Both the position numbers and the translations under genes were made by a program. From Mucilaginibacter empetricola (GTDB taxonomy: Bacteria > Bacteroidota > Bacteroidia > Sphingobacteriales > Sphingobacteriaceae), in assembly GCF_024808665.1 (NCBI RefSeq), contig NZ_JANUBZ010000017.1:1-64000 (forward strand): a stretch of DNA of 64,000 nt, read 5' to 3'. How positions within the stretch are numbered: position 1 is the stretch's first letter; each line of letters begins with the position of its first letter. The notes beneath the pieces are model-generated. The model worked only from the letters and a program-made list of their open reading frames with translations. It was not told where the DNA came from and ran no database searches. Below, piece by piece: positions 42,064 to 50,239 of the stretch.

Positions 42064-42297
42064 ATGAATATAAAAATTGCCAACACTCTTTTTAATGATG
42101 GTATTTTCTCGGCTATGTATAAAGCTGGCTTTATTACTGATAAAATTTTTCTGTACCGCGAAGTTTACCTTTGGATAAATGCCCAGATGCTAACCCGCGG
42201 CATCAGTAAAAACCAGGCAGTACTGGAAGCCGAAATAAAATTTAACCGCGACGAACGCACCATCTGGCGTGCGTTGAATAGTTTTCAGGAAAATTAA
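42064..42297 (+). CDS. Small HTH-like phage-associated protein (77 aa)
   Basis: The 77-residue protein begins with NIKIANTLFNDGIFSAMYKA and ends with a helix-turn-helix-like segment, QAVLEAEIKFNRDERTIWRA. I associate this type of small protein with Bacteroidota phage packaging regions, but from memory only. It is a possible DNA-binding accessory. It lies 56 bp before the lepB gene, on the same strand. Confidence 0.5.
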   Translation: MNIKIANTLFNDGIFSAMYKAGFITDKIFLYREVYLWINAQMLTRGISKNQAVLEAEIKFNRDERTIWRALNSFQEN

Positions 42298-42353
42298 AAA
42301 AAATTGTAACATTTAAGGTCCTTGGTTTATCTTATTGATAAACTACGTTTATC

Positions 42354-43451
42354 ATGAACTGGAAATTCCTGTCCAAAAAGAAAACCGATAGCGCTAAACC
42401 AAAAAAATCAAAAACCCGCGAGTGGGTTGATGCTCTTGTTTTTGCCGCTGTAGCTGCTACCATTATCCGCGGCCTGTTGTTTTCGGCTTATGCTATCCCT
42501 TCCGGGTCAATGGAAGGTACCGAGCTTACCGGCGATTATTTGTTTGTAAGCAAGTTTGCATACGGACCAAGGATGCCTATCACCCCTCTGTCTATTCCAT
42601 TTATGGAACCGGTGGTGCATGGTATTAAAACCTATATCAGCTCCTTACAGCTTCCCTATTTTCGTTTGCCTGGATTATCGGACCCTAAAAAAGGTGATAT
42701 TGTAGTATTTAATAAGCCGGAAGAAGCAGATGCCGGTATCCCTGTAGATCAGCGTACCACCCTTATAAAACGTTGCCAGGCAGCCCCCGGCGATCTTTTA
42801 ACTATTGTAAACGCGCAGGTTTACATCAATGGTAAAGCTGCTGTTAATGCACCCAACGCGCAAACGTCATACACAGTAGTCACTGATGGTCAGGACATTA
42901 ACCCGCAAATTTTTCAGGACCTGCATATCGAAGTTAGACAACAGTTGGCAATCAATACATACGAAATGATTATCCCAAATCAAAACTTGGCTACGCTGAA
43001 AGGCTATTCGAACATAAAAAGCATTACCCCGCTGGTGCAACCTGCAGGTGTAGTCGACCCCGAGATATTCCCGCATGATGCCAAATTTAAATGGAACCTG
43101 GATAATTTCGGCCCGCTGGTATTACCTAAAAAAGGCTGGACAGTTAAGTTAAATGATTCTACCCTTACCCTTTACCGCCGTGCTATTGAGGTTTATGAGC
43201 ATAACAAGGTACAAACCGAAGGCAAAGACATTTTAATAAATGGCCAAAAAGCCGACAGCTACACCTTTAAAATGAATTATTACTGGATGATGGGCGATAA
43301 TCGCCACGATTCCCTCGACTCCCGTTTTTGGGGCTATGTTCCCGAAGACCATATCATCGGCAAAGCTATAATCACCTGGATGAGCATTGACTCAACCCAG
43401 GATGCGTTCCACAAAATACGCTGGAACAGAATTCTTAAACCGATAAATTAA
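42354..43451 (+). CDS. lepB: Signal peptidase I
   Basis: The 365-residue enzyme has an N-terminal membrane helix (DALVFAAVAATIIRGLLF), the nucleophile Ser52 in IPSGSMEGT, the general base Lys139 in TTLIKRCQAAPGD, and box E GDNRHDSLDSRFWGYVPEDH near the end. The insert between the catalytic boxes makes it longer than E. coli LepB, as is usual in Bacteroidota. It removes signal peptides at the outer face of the inner membrane. It lies inside the phage island but looks like a normal host gene. Confidence 0.92.
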   Translation: MNWKFLSKKKTDSAKPKKSKTREWVDALVFAAVAATIIRGLLFSAYAIPSGSMEGTELTGDYLFVSKFAYGPRMPITPLSIPFMEPVVHGIKTYISSLQLPYFRLPGLSDPKKGDIVVFNKPEEADAGIPVDQRTTLIKRCQAAPGDLLTIVNAQVYINGKAAVNAPNAQTSYTVVTDGQDINPQIFQDLHIEVRQQLAINTYEMIIPNQNLATLKGYSNIKSITPLVQPAGVVDPEIFPHDAKFKWNLDNFGPLVLPKKGWTVKLNDSTLTLYRRAIEVYEHNKVQTEGKDILINGQKADSYTFKMNYYWMMGDNRHDSLDSRFWGYVPEDHIIGKAIITWMSIDSTQDAFHKIRWNRILKPIN

Positions 43452-43547
43452 GATATTCAAAAATCTTTTAGTTAAAGTTTAGTTAGTGAATCTTCAAATC
43501 TTTCTCCTTAGGGAGAGGGATTATGAAGATTTTACAATTTACTACAT

Positions 43548-44270
43548 CTACTTAATAAGTAAGGACAACAAGACCCCAAGTAATGCCGATGATGCAAAGC
43601 TAAACAAGGTGCCTACAAGAATATATTCTGTCTTCTTTTCGGCGTCTTTATCCTTGTCGCCAAAGCGTAATATAGATTTGGCGGTCATTAAAAAACCAAT
43701 GGCTGTATATTGATGGGTAAGTACAAAGGTTAGTATTAACGCCCTTTCGCAAATGCCTATCCATTTGCCTGCGTCGGCCAGCTCATCTGCCGCATCTTTT
43801 TTGGTGGTTAGGTTTTTTCGCCATTTCGCCGTAGCTATTCCTATCAGTATACCCAATGGCCAGGTTACAAAAACATAGCCGAAAGTAATTATCCAAAAAT
43901 TATCATTCAGTATGATGTTACATAGCTCTGTACGAACAGCCTCCCATTGATGCTCTGCAAGAAGCCATATGAATACGATGACCAAAACATGCATCGCCTG
44001 ATCTGCCAGGAAGGTATAGATGTTGTCGGGCAGATAAGATTTAACGGCATCGATAATATAATGAGTAATAAAAATCACGAGCGGTATCCACCAGCAGCCG
44101 TATAGTCCCGAAAAAACATAAGCAAACAGTGTAGTAAGAATTACATGCCATATAAGGCTTGTCGATTTTATTTTCTTTGCTTTTCTATCATCAACCCATG
44201 CTTTGGGTTGCAATACAAAATCAGTAAGTAAATGTGCAATCAACAGGCGTAATAAAAGACTGACAGACAT
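43548..44270 (-). CDS. DUF3307 membrane protein, SatD partner
   Basis: The 240-residue integral membrane protein has about six helices. Its DUF3307 marks are conserved His/Asp pairs in or near membrane helices: HLLTDF (13-18), HYIIDAVKSYL and DQAMHVLVIV. Such pairs resemble metal sites of membrane hydrolases, but no activity is established that I know of. It is downstream of satD on the same strand, 27 bp apart, so the two form an operon. A role as a membrane effector or transducer for SatD is inference. Confidence 0.75.
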   Translation of the reverse strand: MSVSLLLRLLIAHLLTDFVLQPKAWVDDRKAKKIKSTSLIWHVILTTLFAYVFSGLYGCWWIPLVIFITHYIIDAVKSYLPDNIYTFLADQAMHVLVIVFIWLLAEHQWEAVRTELCNIILNDNFWIITFGYVFVTWPLGILIGIATAKWRKNLTTKKDAADELADAGKWIGICERALILTFVLTHQYTAIGFLMTAKSILRFGDKDKDAEKKTEYILVGTLFSFASSALLGVLLSLLIK

Positions 44271-44297
44271 AGGGTTGTTTTTTGATAGATGTATAAA

Positions 44298-44936
44298 TTA
44301 CAACTTTTCTATTTCGGAACTAATAAAATTAATACCTTTTTCCACCTCTTTCCAACGGGCAAACCGCAGGCTATTGGCAACCGCTGGCTGGCTCACATTT
44401 AACTTTCCGGCTATTTTAGCCTGTGTGCCATCTACTGTGTTTAATAGATAATAAATGGTTTCAGCCTGGCTAATGGTCCATTGTTTTATAATCAGGTTAA
44501 TATACATTAAAATGATTTCGTAGGCGCTGTTTTTTTTCTCGTCGGAGGTTGTTAGTCTGATGATCTCGTTTTTATCCATCTCATCAAAACTTCGTCCCGA
44601 AAGGTGAAACGCCTGTCCGTCAGAATCCAGTACGCTATTACCCTTATAAGCTATTTCGCCAATGCCAATAGATAGCCGGGTGCCCAGTTGTTCTGTACTT
44701 TCCCTGTCCGAGTTTATTTTGAACCAGCATATCAGTTGTATGCATTTTCTTAATACTGTAGCAATATCATCCACAATAAATTGGTAACTATCACCACGAA
44801 ACATGCGGGCATCATTTTCATCGCCCACCATTGTTCTTAAAAGTTGCTCAGTTTCTATAACCAACTTCTCCCGCTTATGGTTATCTAAAGTGGTAAAGTT
44901 TTTTATGTCTCCTGTAACTACAGCGTATGTTTTCAT
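44298..44936 (-). CDS. SatD family protein: cyclase-like domain plus HTH
   Basis: The 212-residue protein starts VVTGDIKNFT with Asp10 and has FRGDSYQFIV with Asp49, then RLSIGIGEIAYKGN and GQAFHLSGRSFDEM. The order and spacing copy the metal-binding Asp, second Asp and strand-loop pattern of class III nucleotidyl cyclases. The C-terminus is a helix-turn-helix (TQAKIAGKLNVSQPAVANSL). It is annotated in databases as SatD, function poorly known. A three-unit 29-bp array lies just upstream and may be its operator. Confidence 0.72.
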   Translation of the reverse strand: MKTYAVVTGDIKNFTTLDNHKREKLVIETEQLLRTMVGDENDARMFRGDSYQFIVDDIATVLRKCIQLICWFKINSDRESTEQLGTRLSIGIGEIAYKGNSVLDSDGQAFHLSGRSFDEMDKNEIIRLTTSDEKKNSAYEIILMYINLIIKQWTISQAETIYYLLNTVDGTQAKIAGKLNVSQPAVANSLRFARWKEVEKGINFISSEIEKL

Positions 44937-44961
44937 CGGTACCCTATGTTTTAAATACTAT

Positions 44962-45048
44962 TTATAACCAAATACAGTTATTAAATACAATTATAATCAA
45001 ATTAAGTTATAATAGTAAATTATAATCAAATACACTTATAAATATCAG
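44962..45048. repeat. Three-unit 29-bp tandem array (operator or iteron type)
   Basis: Three 22-bp cores begin at 44962, 44991 and 45020, exactly 29 bp apart. Each starts TTATAAYCAAAT and ends with TTATWA, so the core is a loose inverted repeat of TTATAA. The spacers differ. The array sits 26 bp upstream of the satD start. It could bind the SatD helix-turn-helix; a replication-iteron role is a weaker option because no replication gene is nearby. Confidence 0.65.
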
Positions 45049-45103
45049 AATTTACAGGATTTGAGAATTGACAGAATCAAAATTCAGACAAATAATCAAC
45101 TAC

Positions 45104-45119
45104 TGACAAAACGCTGTCA
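45104..45119. repeat. TGACA hairpin, copy 1
   Basis: TGACAAAACGCTGTCA has TGACA / TGTCA arms. ACTGACAAAACG and the following TGTCACCA match the second copy at 45242-45257. It lies in the 442-bp gap between satD and the protease gene. Confidence 0.5.
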
Positions 45120-45155
45120 CCACCAAATAAAAAACAAGCACCGATATTTGTATTG

Positions 45156-45240
45156 TCTGAACCGGAATTCATAGAATTTAAGAATTACCAAAATTAAATT
45201 TGAAAAATTCCCCAATTCAAAAAATTCGAGTTCAGACCAC
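45156..45240. repeat. GTCTGAAC-word hairpin
   Basis: GTCTGAACCGGAATTCATAG at the left and AAAAAATTCGAGTTCAGACC at the right are imperfect complements, with AATT words between. It lies between the two TGACA hairpins. It has the same word family as 17283-17322. Confidence 0.5.
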
Positions 45241-45241
45241 T

Positions 45242-45257
45242 GACAAAACAGTGTCAC
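45242..45257. repeat. TGACA hairpin, copy 2
   Basis: TGACAAAACAGTGTCA repeats the copy at 45104 with two changes, followed again by CCA. The pair flanks the GTCTGAAC hairpin, so the whole block 45104-45257 is a nested repeat structure upstream of the capsid operon. Confidence 0.5.
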
Positions 45258-45378
45258 CATTACATAAAACAATTATCCCGACCTTTGATCTATGCCAACC
45301 GGCATTAAAAACACAATAGTCCACTAACCCCACTCCGGCAGTTTGCACCTACCAACTTCCGGAATCTTTTCAAGACAT

Positions 45379-46584
45379 ATGAGTTACAAAATTTATCTAT
45401 ACGATACCGATACGGATTGTATTGGCTCGGGCACCTTATCATCATCTTACATACAAGCACAACTGGAAATAGCTGCCGGACAGGATGTAGAAGTTCACAT
45501 CAGCTCTGTTGGCGGCAGCGCTTTTGATGCCATCGCTATTTATGATCTGCTTAAAAAATACCCAGGCAACGTAATCACTTATGTTGATGCTTTGGCCGCT
45601 TCGGCAGCATCAATAGTAGCGATGGGCGGCAAAACGGTAGTAATGAGCAAATACGCACTGCTCATGATCCACAAACCGATGGTAGGCACAGGCGGCAATG
45701 CCGATGAGCTTTTAAAAGATGTGCAGATGTTGAATATAGTCCAATCGCGCCTGGCACAGATTTATATGGACAAAACCGGGTTGGATGGCGTTACTATAAA
45801 CAACTTAATCAACGCCGTCACTTGGTTATCTGCCGATCAGGCCCTCGATCTGGGTTTTATCGATCAGGTAGAAGACTACAACGCTACCATCACCAATAGC
45901 GCCATCATTAAAAATTATATCAACACAGCACCGGCAGTTTACCAGCGGTGCATCAACAAAATCTTAACCCAAAAAAGCAACATGAACATCGAAAACAAAG
46001 AACTTATCGATAAAACCGCGTCGGTTTTAGATAAGATTATGAACTTCTTTAAGAAGGTAGTAAACAAACAAACCATTACCGATAAAGGCGTACTGCATCA
46101 TGCCGGTGAGCTGGACGAGGGCACCGAAGTTTATAACGACGAAGGCATGGACAGCCCGGCAGCGAGTGACACTTACACCACAGCCGACGGCAGTAAAGTA
46201 GCCGTATCGGGCGGCCAGGTACAAAAGATTATCCCGCTGGCAGCTGATCCTGATGCCGACCCAGATGCTGATGATGACGATGATGATGCACCATCAGACA
46301 AATTTAAAGCAGGTAAAAAACCAGTGAACGTTCAAAACAAACTGCAATCGGTTAAAGCCAAGCTGCATGCACAAAACGCCTTGTTATCAGAAGCTAAACA
46401 GGCGTTGGAAGCAGCAAACAGTCGCCTTAAAAAAACAAGAGACGAAGTGAGAAACGAAATCAAGTCAGACTTTACACCCGAGGGATCAAAACGCAGCAAC
46501 AAAGCAAAAACAGAGCCCGCTCCATTCTTCGCCCCGCAAACTCCGCTGGCTCAAAATGCAGTTAAAAAAGCGGTAGCGAAGTAG
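45379..46584 (+). CDS. Head maturation protease (ClpP-like S14) fused to scaffold
   Basis: From ATG 45379 (MSYKIYLYDTDTDC) the product has 401 residues; an upstream TTG-led frame is less likely. The N-terminal 190 residues are a ClpP-type prohead protease: oxyanion VGGS (44-47), nucleophile Ser75 in ALAASAAS, His98 in LLMIHKPM. The C-terminal half has an acidic run (about 290-305) and a long charged coiled coil (ALLSEAKQALEAANSRLKKT), as in capsid scaffolds. Protease-scaffold fusions are known in tailed phages. It directly precedes the capsid gene. Confidence 0.85.
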   Translation: MSYKIYLYDTDTDCIGSGTLSSSYIQAQLEIAAGQDVEVHISSVGGSAFDAIAIYDLLKKYPGNVITYVDALAASAASIVAMGGKTVVMSKYALLMIHKPMVGTGGNADELLKDVQMLNIVQSRLAQIYMDKTGLDGVTINNLINAVTWLSADQALDLGFIDQVEDYNATITNSAIIKNYINTAPAVYQRCINKILTQKSNMNIENKELIDKTASVLDKIMNFFKKVVNKQTITDKGVLHHAGELDEGTEVYNDEGMDSPAASDTYTTADGSKVAVSGGQVQKIIPLAADPDADPDADDDDDDAPSDKFKAGKKPVNVQNKLQSVKAKLHAQNALLSEAKQALEAANSRLKKTRDEVRNEIKSDFTPEGSKRSNKAKTEPAPFFAPQTPLAQNAVKKAVAK

Positions 46585-46679
46585 TTGATTTAGTGAGTTG
46601 TTGATTAGGCGAATAGTTTCTATTCATCATAACAATTTAACTCAATCAACTTAATCCAACTTAATAAACCCAATCAACT
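46583..46679. repeat. TTGATT-word hairpin between protease and capsid genes
   Basis: The left arm AGTTGATTTAGTGAGTTGTT (46583-46602) and the right arm with TCAACTTAATCCAACTTAAT and CAATCAACT (46646-46679) are quasi-complementary. The same words build the next spacer at 47906-48007. Confidence 0.58.
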
Positions 46680-46691
46680 TAAAAACAAAAC

Positions 46692-47900
46692 ATGGCTCAA
46701 TTTACATTTACAAACAACACCTATGCCGGTGAAGCACTGGCAGGGTTTATGGCAAGCACGCTGCTGGAAGCTGATTCAGTTAAGCGCGGGCTGCTAACGG
46801 TTATTAACGACGTAAAATCGCGCAAGATAATTCTTGATGTTGATGACAACGTAGTACTACAGGATCCATCGGGCATATTTACCGACCAGGGTACAACTGC
46901 CTTACAAAACGAAAGCTACCTTGACCCGGTAGTGTACGAATTTATGAAACAGGAACAGTGGGACAATCTGATTCAATCATGGGAGGCCCAAAGCCTTAAA
47001 CCTGGCGCCTTTATGGATTACGAAGGTGTGGTTGACCTGTCAGACTTTATGGTGCAGCGTTACCTCACTAAGCTACAAATAGCCAATGAGCGTTTGTACT
47101 GGCTGGGCAAAGGCTCAACTACCGAAGCATCCTTTACAGCTCCGTTTACCGGCTTATTGCCAACTATTTCGGCAGCATCGGGCGTTTACAAAGTGGGGCT
47201 GGGCAAACCGGCAACTTCAATGGCAGCAACAGCAATAGATAACACAGGCCTGGTAACCGTGTCTGATACATCAACCCTTGCCGATGGCGACGTGGTAACC
47301 ATTACCAACGTTACCGGCAGTATTAAAGATACAACTAACAGCACTGGCGGTATAGCTATTCAGGGTCAGTCGTACTTTATACAGATAGCCAGCGCCACTT
47401 CATTTAAACTGGTACGCAACTATAACGAGATCAATACCCGCAAACCGGCAACTTTTACCGGCACTGCAACAGCGGCCACCATAAGCTATATTAATGTAAG
47501 CAACGTGCTATCAGTATTAGGCAGCGTGTATGCACAGCTTGATCCGGCCGACCGTATCCAGGACGATTTTAACTTGCAGATACCTTTACATGTAGGTTAC
47601 GCATACGCTCAGGCACAGGCCAACAAAGCGCTGAATGTTATTAACGCATTTACGGATCTGAAAAAGATGGATTACCTGGGTATTCCACTACAGATCATGA
47701 ATTACTGGCAGGCCAACACTATTTTAGGCGCCCGCTCATCTAACCTGTTTTTAGGGGTCGATCTTTTAGGTGATGCTTCCGAACTATCAACCGTTTACAT
47801 GAAACCTTATACAAACGACGATGTGGTGCGCATGAAAGCCCGTATGAAAGCCGCCGTAAACTTCAAATTTGCTAACGAGCTGTTTTATTTATCAGCGTAG
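46692..47900 (+). CDS. Phage major capsid protein
   Basis: This 402-residue protein follows the protease/scaffold gene, as capsid genes do. It starts AQFTFTNNTYAGEALAGFMA and has long helices and a hydrophobic C-terminus (MKARMKAAVNFKFANELFYL). In the middle (about 185-280) an all-beta insertion, LADGDVVTITNVTG ... QSYFIQIASATSFKLV, resembles the FCCH/Ig-like domain found in phage surface proteins. HK97 fold is inferred from gene order and general profile, not from a signature. Confidence 0.72.
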   Translation: MAQFTFTNNTYAGEALAGFMASTLLEADSVKRGLLTVINDVKSRKIILDVDDNVVLQDPSGIFTDQGTTALQNESYLDPVVYEFMKQEQWDNLIQSWEAQSLKPGAFMDYEGVVDLSDFMVQRYLTKLQIANERLYWLGKGSTTEASFTAPFTGLLPTISAASGVYKVGLGKPATSMAATAIDNTGLVTVSDTSTLADGDVVTITNVTGSIKDTTNSTGGIAIQGQSYFIQIASATSFKLVRNYNEINTRKPATFTGTATAATISYINVSNVLSVLGSVYAQLDPADRIQDDFNLQIPLHVGYAYAQAQANKALNVINAFTDLKKMDYLGIPLQIMNYWQANTILGARSSNLFLGVDLLGDASELSTVYMKPYTNDDVVRMKARMKAAVNFKFANELFYLSA

Positions 47901-47905
47901 TGAAC

Positions 47906-48007
47906 GGTTGATTGGTTGATTAAGTGAATGGTGAAAACGCAACAACTTAATCAACCAAATCCAACCTTATCAACTTAATTAACACATTTAACTTAATCAA
48001 CCAATTT
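47906..48007. repeat. TTGATTAAGT-word hairpin after capsid gene
   Basis: TTGGTTGATTAAGT (47912-47925) and ACTTAATCAACCAA (47945-47958) are perfect 14-bp complements. A second exact ACTTAATCAACCAA lies at 47991-48004, so the left arm can pair with either copy. It fills the gap before the next phage gene. Confidence 0.7.
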
Positions 48008-48009
48008 AC

Positions 48010-48600
48010 ATGTCAACAATTTATAATAAAATAAATGCGGGCTTCAGTTTAGGAACTGCCTCGCCTGTTACCGCCGGTATTGAGGATGTGATTTACATCT
48101 TTAACCAGGATGATTTCACATTCACTTTTGATACCACCAATCCGCTCATTGTCACTGGCATCACACCAGTTGGCACCGCTAATATTTACCAGTTCCAGGG
48201 TACTAATAACAGTTTCAATACCAGCTCTAAACTGGCAAAAACATCAGTAGGGCCGCGCTATACTGAGGAAATTGATTTCAATATCGCAGGTTTTTCTGTC
48301 GATATTAAAACGCAGTTAATGGCTATGGGCTATGGCCGCGTATGTGCCATCGCGGTAAACAATTACGGTTCAAGCGATTCGGCAGTTGAGTTATTCGGCG
48401 CAGTAAACGGTTTAATTTTAACCGATGCCGAACGCAGCGCAGCCGATGAAACGGTAGACGGCGGTTACAAGCTAAAACTCACCAATCCCGATAAATTAAG
48501 GGAGCCTTATCCACCTCGCGCAGTATCAATTGCCCCAACAAGCGGCACGGCAACCTATGCCAGCACCATTGCAGCAATTGAAGCGTTGGTGGCAGCGTAA
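48010..48600 (+). CDS. Phage structural protein, tube- or head-like (196 aa)
   Basis: The 196-residue protein has a beta-rich profile: DVIYIFNQDDFTFTFDTTNP, PRYTEEIDFNIAGFSVDIKT and VDGGYKLKLTNPDKLREPYP. Such layouts occur in tail-tube and head-decoration proteins. Its position, right after the capsid gene, suits a decoration protein or a major tail protein. No definite family was recognised. Confidence 0.55.
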   Translation: MSTIYNKINAGFSLGTASPVTAGIEDVIYIFNQDDFTFTFDTTNPLIVTGITPVGTANIYQFQGTNNSFNTSSKLAKTSVGPRYTEEIDFNIAGFSVDIKTQLMAMGYGRVCAIAVNNYGSSDSAVELFGAVNGLILTDAERSAADETVDGGYKLKLTNPDKLREPYPPRAVSIAPTSGTATYASTIAAIEALVAA

Positions 48601-48665
48601 TTGGTCATTGAATCATTTGGTCATTAGTCATTAATCGGCTAATGGCCAAAATCAGGAATAACAAG
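48601..48665. repeat. TCATTGG-word spacer
   Basis: TTGGTCATTGAATCATTTGG and CTAATGGCCAAAAT contain partly complementary words (TTGGTCATT / AATGGCCAA). It lies between two phage genes. The related word series at 15625 is in the S24 module. Confidence 0.45.
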
Positions 48666-48681
48666 TAAAATTAATGACTCC

Positions 48682-48924
48682 ATGAAAAAGAAATTCAAAC
48701 TCAAACCCGGTATACATCAATTTGCTCCCGGTTCACATGCGGTGCATCATAATGGCAATTTGAGCGACGATGAAGCCGAATGGTATCTGGCAAAATATCC
48801 GCACATAGCAGCATTGTTTGAGGACGGGGTGAAAAAGGAAATCCCCATCGCTAACAAACCAGAAGCTTTGGAGACAGAGAAAGCTTCAGCGGCGGATATC
48901 TCCGGCCATTTTATAATTCAATAA
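48682..48924 (+). CDS. Small phage protein (80 aa)
   Basis: The 80-residue basic-then-acidic protein starts MKKKFKLKPGIHQFAPGSHA and has DDEAEWYLAKYPHIAALFED in the middle. It is common in phage capsid operons to find small proteins of this pattern (a hydrophobic-His segment followed by an aromatic pattern that looks like a SH3 or LysM-type turn), but no family is clear. It is 12 bp before the portal gene. Confidence 0.5.
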   Translation: MKKKFKLKPGIHQFAPGSHAVHHNGNLSDDEAEWYLAKYPHIAALFEDGVKKEIPIANKPEALETEKASAADISGHFIIQ

Positions 48925-48936
48925 AAACTAAACTTA

Positions 48937-50226
48937 ATGAAAACCTATTTACCACAAATTGAACGCAGGATACTGGTTAGGCCTAACCAAACTTTCGGCA
49001 TATTAAATTACGATATGGATAATGCCTATCCGCAGCGTATGCTCGAGTTGGTGGCCGCTTCTCCGACTGCCAAGGATTGCTGGAACAAAAGGGCTAAGTT
49101 TATTGCAGGCAACGGCTTTGAAGAACCCTGCCTTGGCAAACAGATCATCAATCAAAAAGGACTTACGCTGGCTAAATTATTAAAGGCGGTAGCAACTGAC
49201 AAGGCGCTGTTTACCGGCTTTGGTATTCATGTTAATTATAACGCTAATTTTAAAATAACGGCTGTAAACTACGTAAAGTTTGAGGATATACGGATGGGTG
49301 ATACAGATTGCCCGGATACTGCGGATAAATACGCTTTGTACTCCGACTGGGGACGCAAAACATGGAAAAATATCATGCGAAGCAAAATCACTTTCCTCGA
49401 CAAATATAATCCTGATGAAAATGTAATTAAACAGCAGGTATTAGCCGCAGGCGGATGGGATAAATACAAGGGACAGCTATATTTCTTTAATCCCGAGGTG
49501 GATGATTACCCATTAATTGAGGCCGATAGTGTTTGGGAAGATTTTGAGACCGAAGCTGGCATCAAGGTATTCAATAACCGCGAAGTGACTACCGGTTTTC
49601 TACCCTCAACTATGCTCTTCATGCAATCGCGCAGGGAAGAGGCCGATAACAGCAGGCCCGATGAAGATCAATACACGTATTCCAATTCGCCATCGCAGTT
49701 GGAAAAAGATTTAGGATCGTTCCAGGGAGCAAAAAGTGCTCAAAAGATCATCGTTATTGAATATGAGGATGAAACGTCAAAACCCGAATTTCAACCCTAC
49801 TCCATTCAAAACAACGACAAGCTCTTTGAAACCACCGAAAAATCAGTTGAGGCACGCATTATTAAGGGCTTTTCTATTCCTAAAGAATTAATTAATTCAG
49901 AAGGTACATCGGGATTAAGTAACGGTGGCGAAAAGCGCGAGGCCATCCGCGAATTCAATGACAATACCGCCCCCGACAGGTTGGAGTTATCAGAAGCTAT
50001 TGAAGAAATCTTCAGCCACTATTACCTCAACATTAATCCGGCAAATAACTGGAGTATTATTCCTGTTCCTGCCAATGCCGCAGATGATTTAACAGGTATA
50101 AAAGCAGGAGCCAGTATTAACCAATTATTATTGGCAGACATGCCTGCCGAAAACAAAATAGCCACACTGGTTTATGTTTACGGCTTTAAAACAAGTGAAG
50201 CCGAAGCTATGTGCCTCCAGGCTTAA
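48937..50226 (+). CDS. Phage portal-like protein
   Basis: The 429-residue protein resembles portal proteins of Bacteroidota phages: LELVAASPTAKDCWNKRAKF with IAGNGFEEP at the start, a middle domain of mixed type, and the helical stretch KSVEARIIKGFSIPKELINS with NGGEKREAIREFNDNTAPDR, typical of portal stem-wing regions. It would form the dodecameric DNA gate of the capsid. It lies after the capsid gene, an order different from the usual terminase-portal-protease-capsid order. Confidence 0.72.
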   Translation: MKTYLPQIERRILVRPNQTFGILNYDMDNAYPQRMLELVAASPTAKDCWNKRAKFIAGNGFEEPCLGKQIINQKGLTLAKLLKAVATDKALFTGFGIHVNYNANFKITAVNYVKFEDIRMGDTDCPDTADKYALYSDWGRKTWKNIMRSKITFLDKYNPDENVIKQQVLAAGGWDKYKGQLYFFNPEVDDYPLIEADSVWEDFETEAGIKVFNNREVTTGFLPSTMLFMQSRREEADNSRPDEDQYTYSNSPSQLEKDLGSFQGAKSAQKIIVIEYEDETSKPEFQPYSIQNNDKLFETTEKSVEARIIKGFSIPKELINSEGTSGLSNGGEKREAIREFNDNTAPDRLELSEAIEEIFSHYYLNINPANNWSIIPVPANAADDLTGIKAGASINQLLLADMPAENKIATLVYVYGFKTSEAEAMCLQA

Positions 50227-50239
50227 AGGTTTCAGGAGT

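Noticed and set aside
42354..43451. Signal peptidase as a phage gene
   Set aside because: It has the full length and box order of Bacteroidota LepB and no phage features; position inside the island is better explained by rearrangement.
44962..45048. Replication iterons
   Set aside because: The period would fit, but no replication initiator gene is near; an operator for SatD is the simpler reading.
44962..45257. Possible CRISPR array
   Set aside because: The three 29-bp units have no proper spacers and the TGACA hairpins occur only twice; no cas gene is present.
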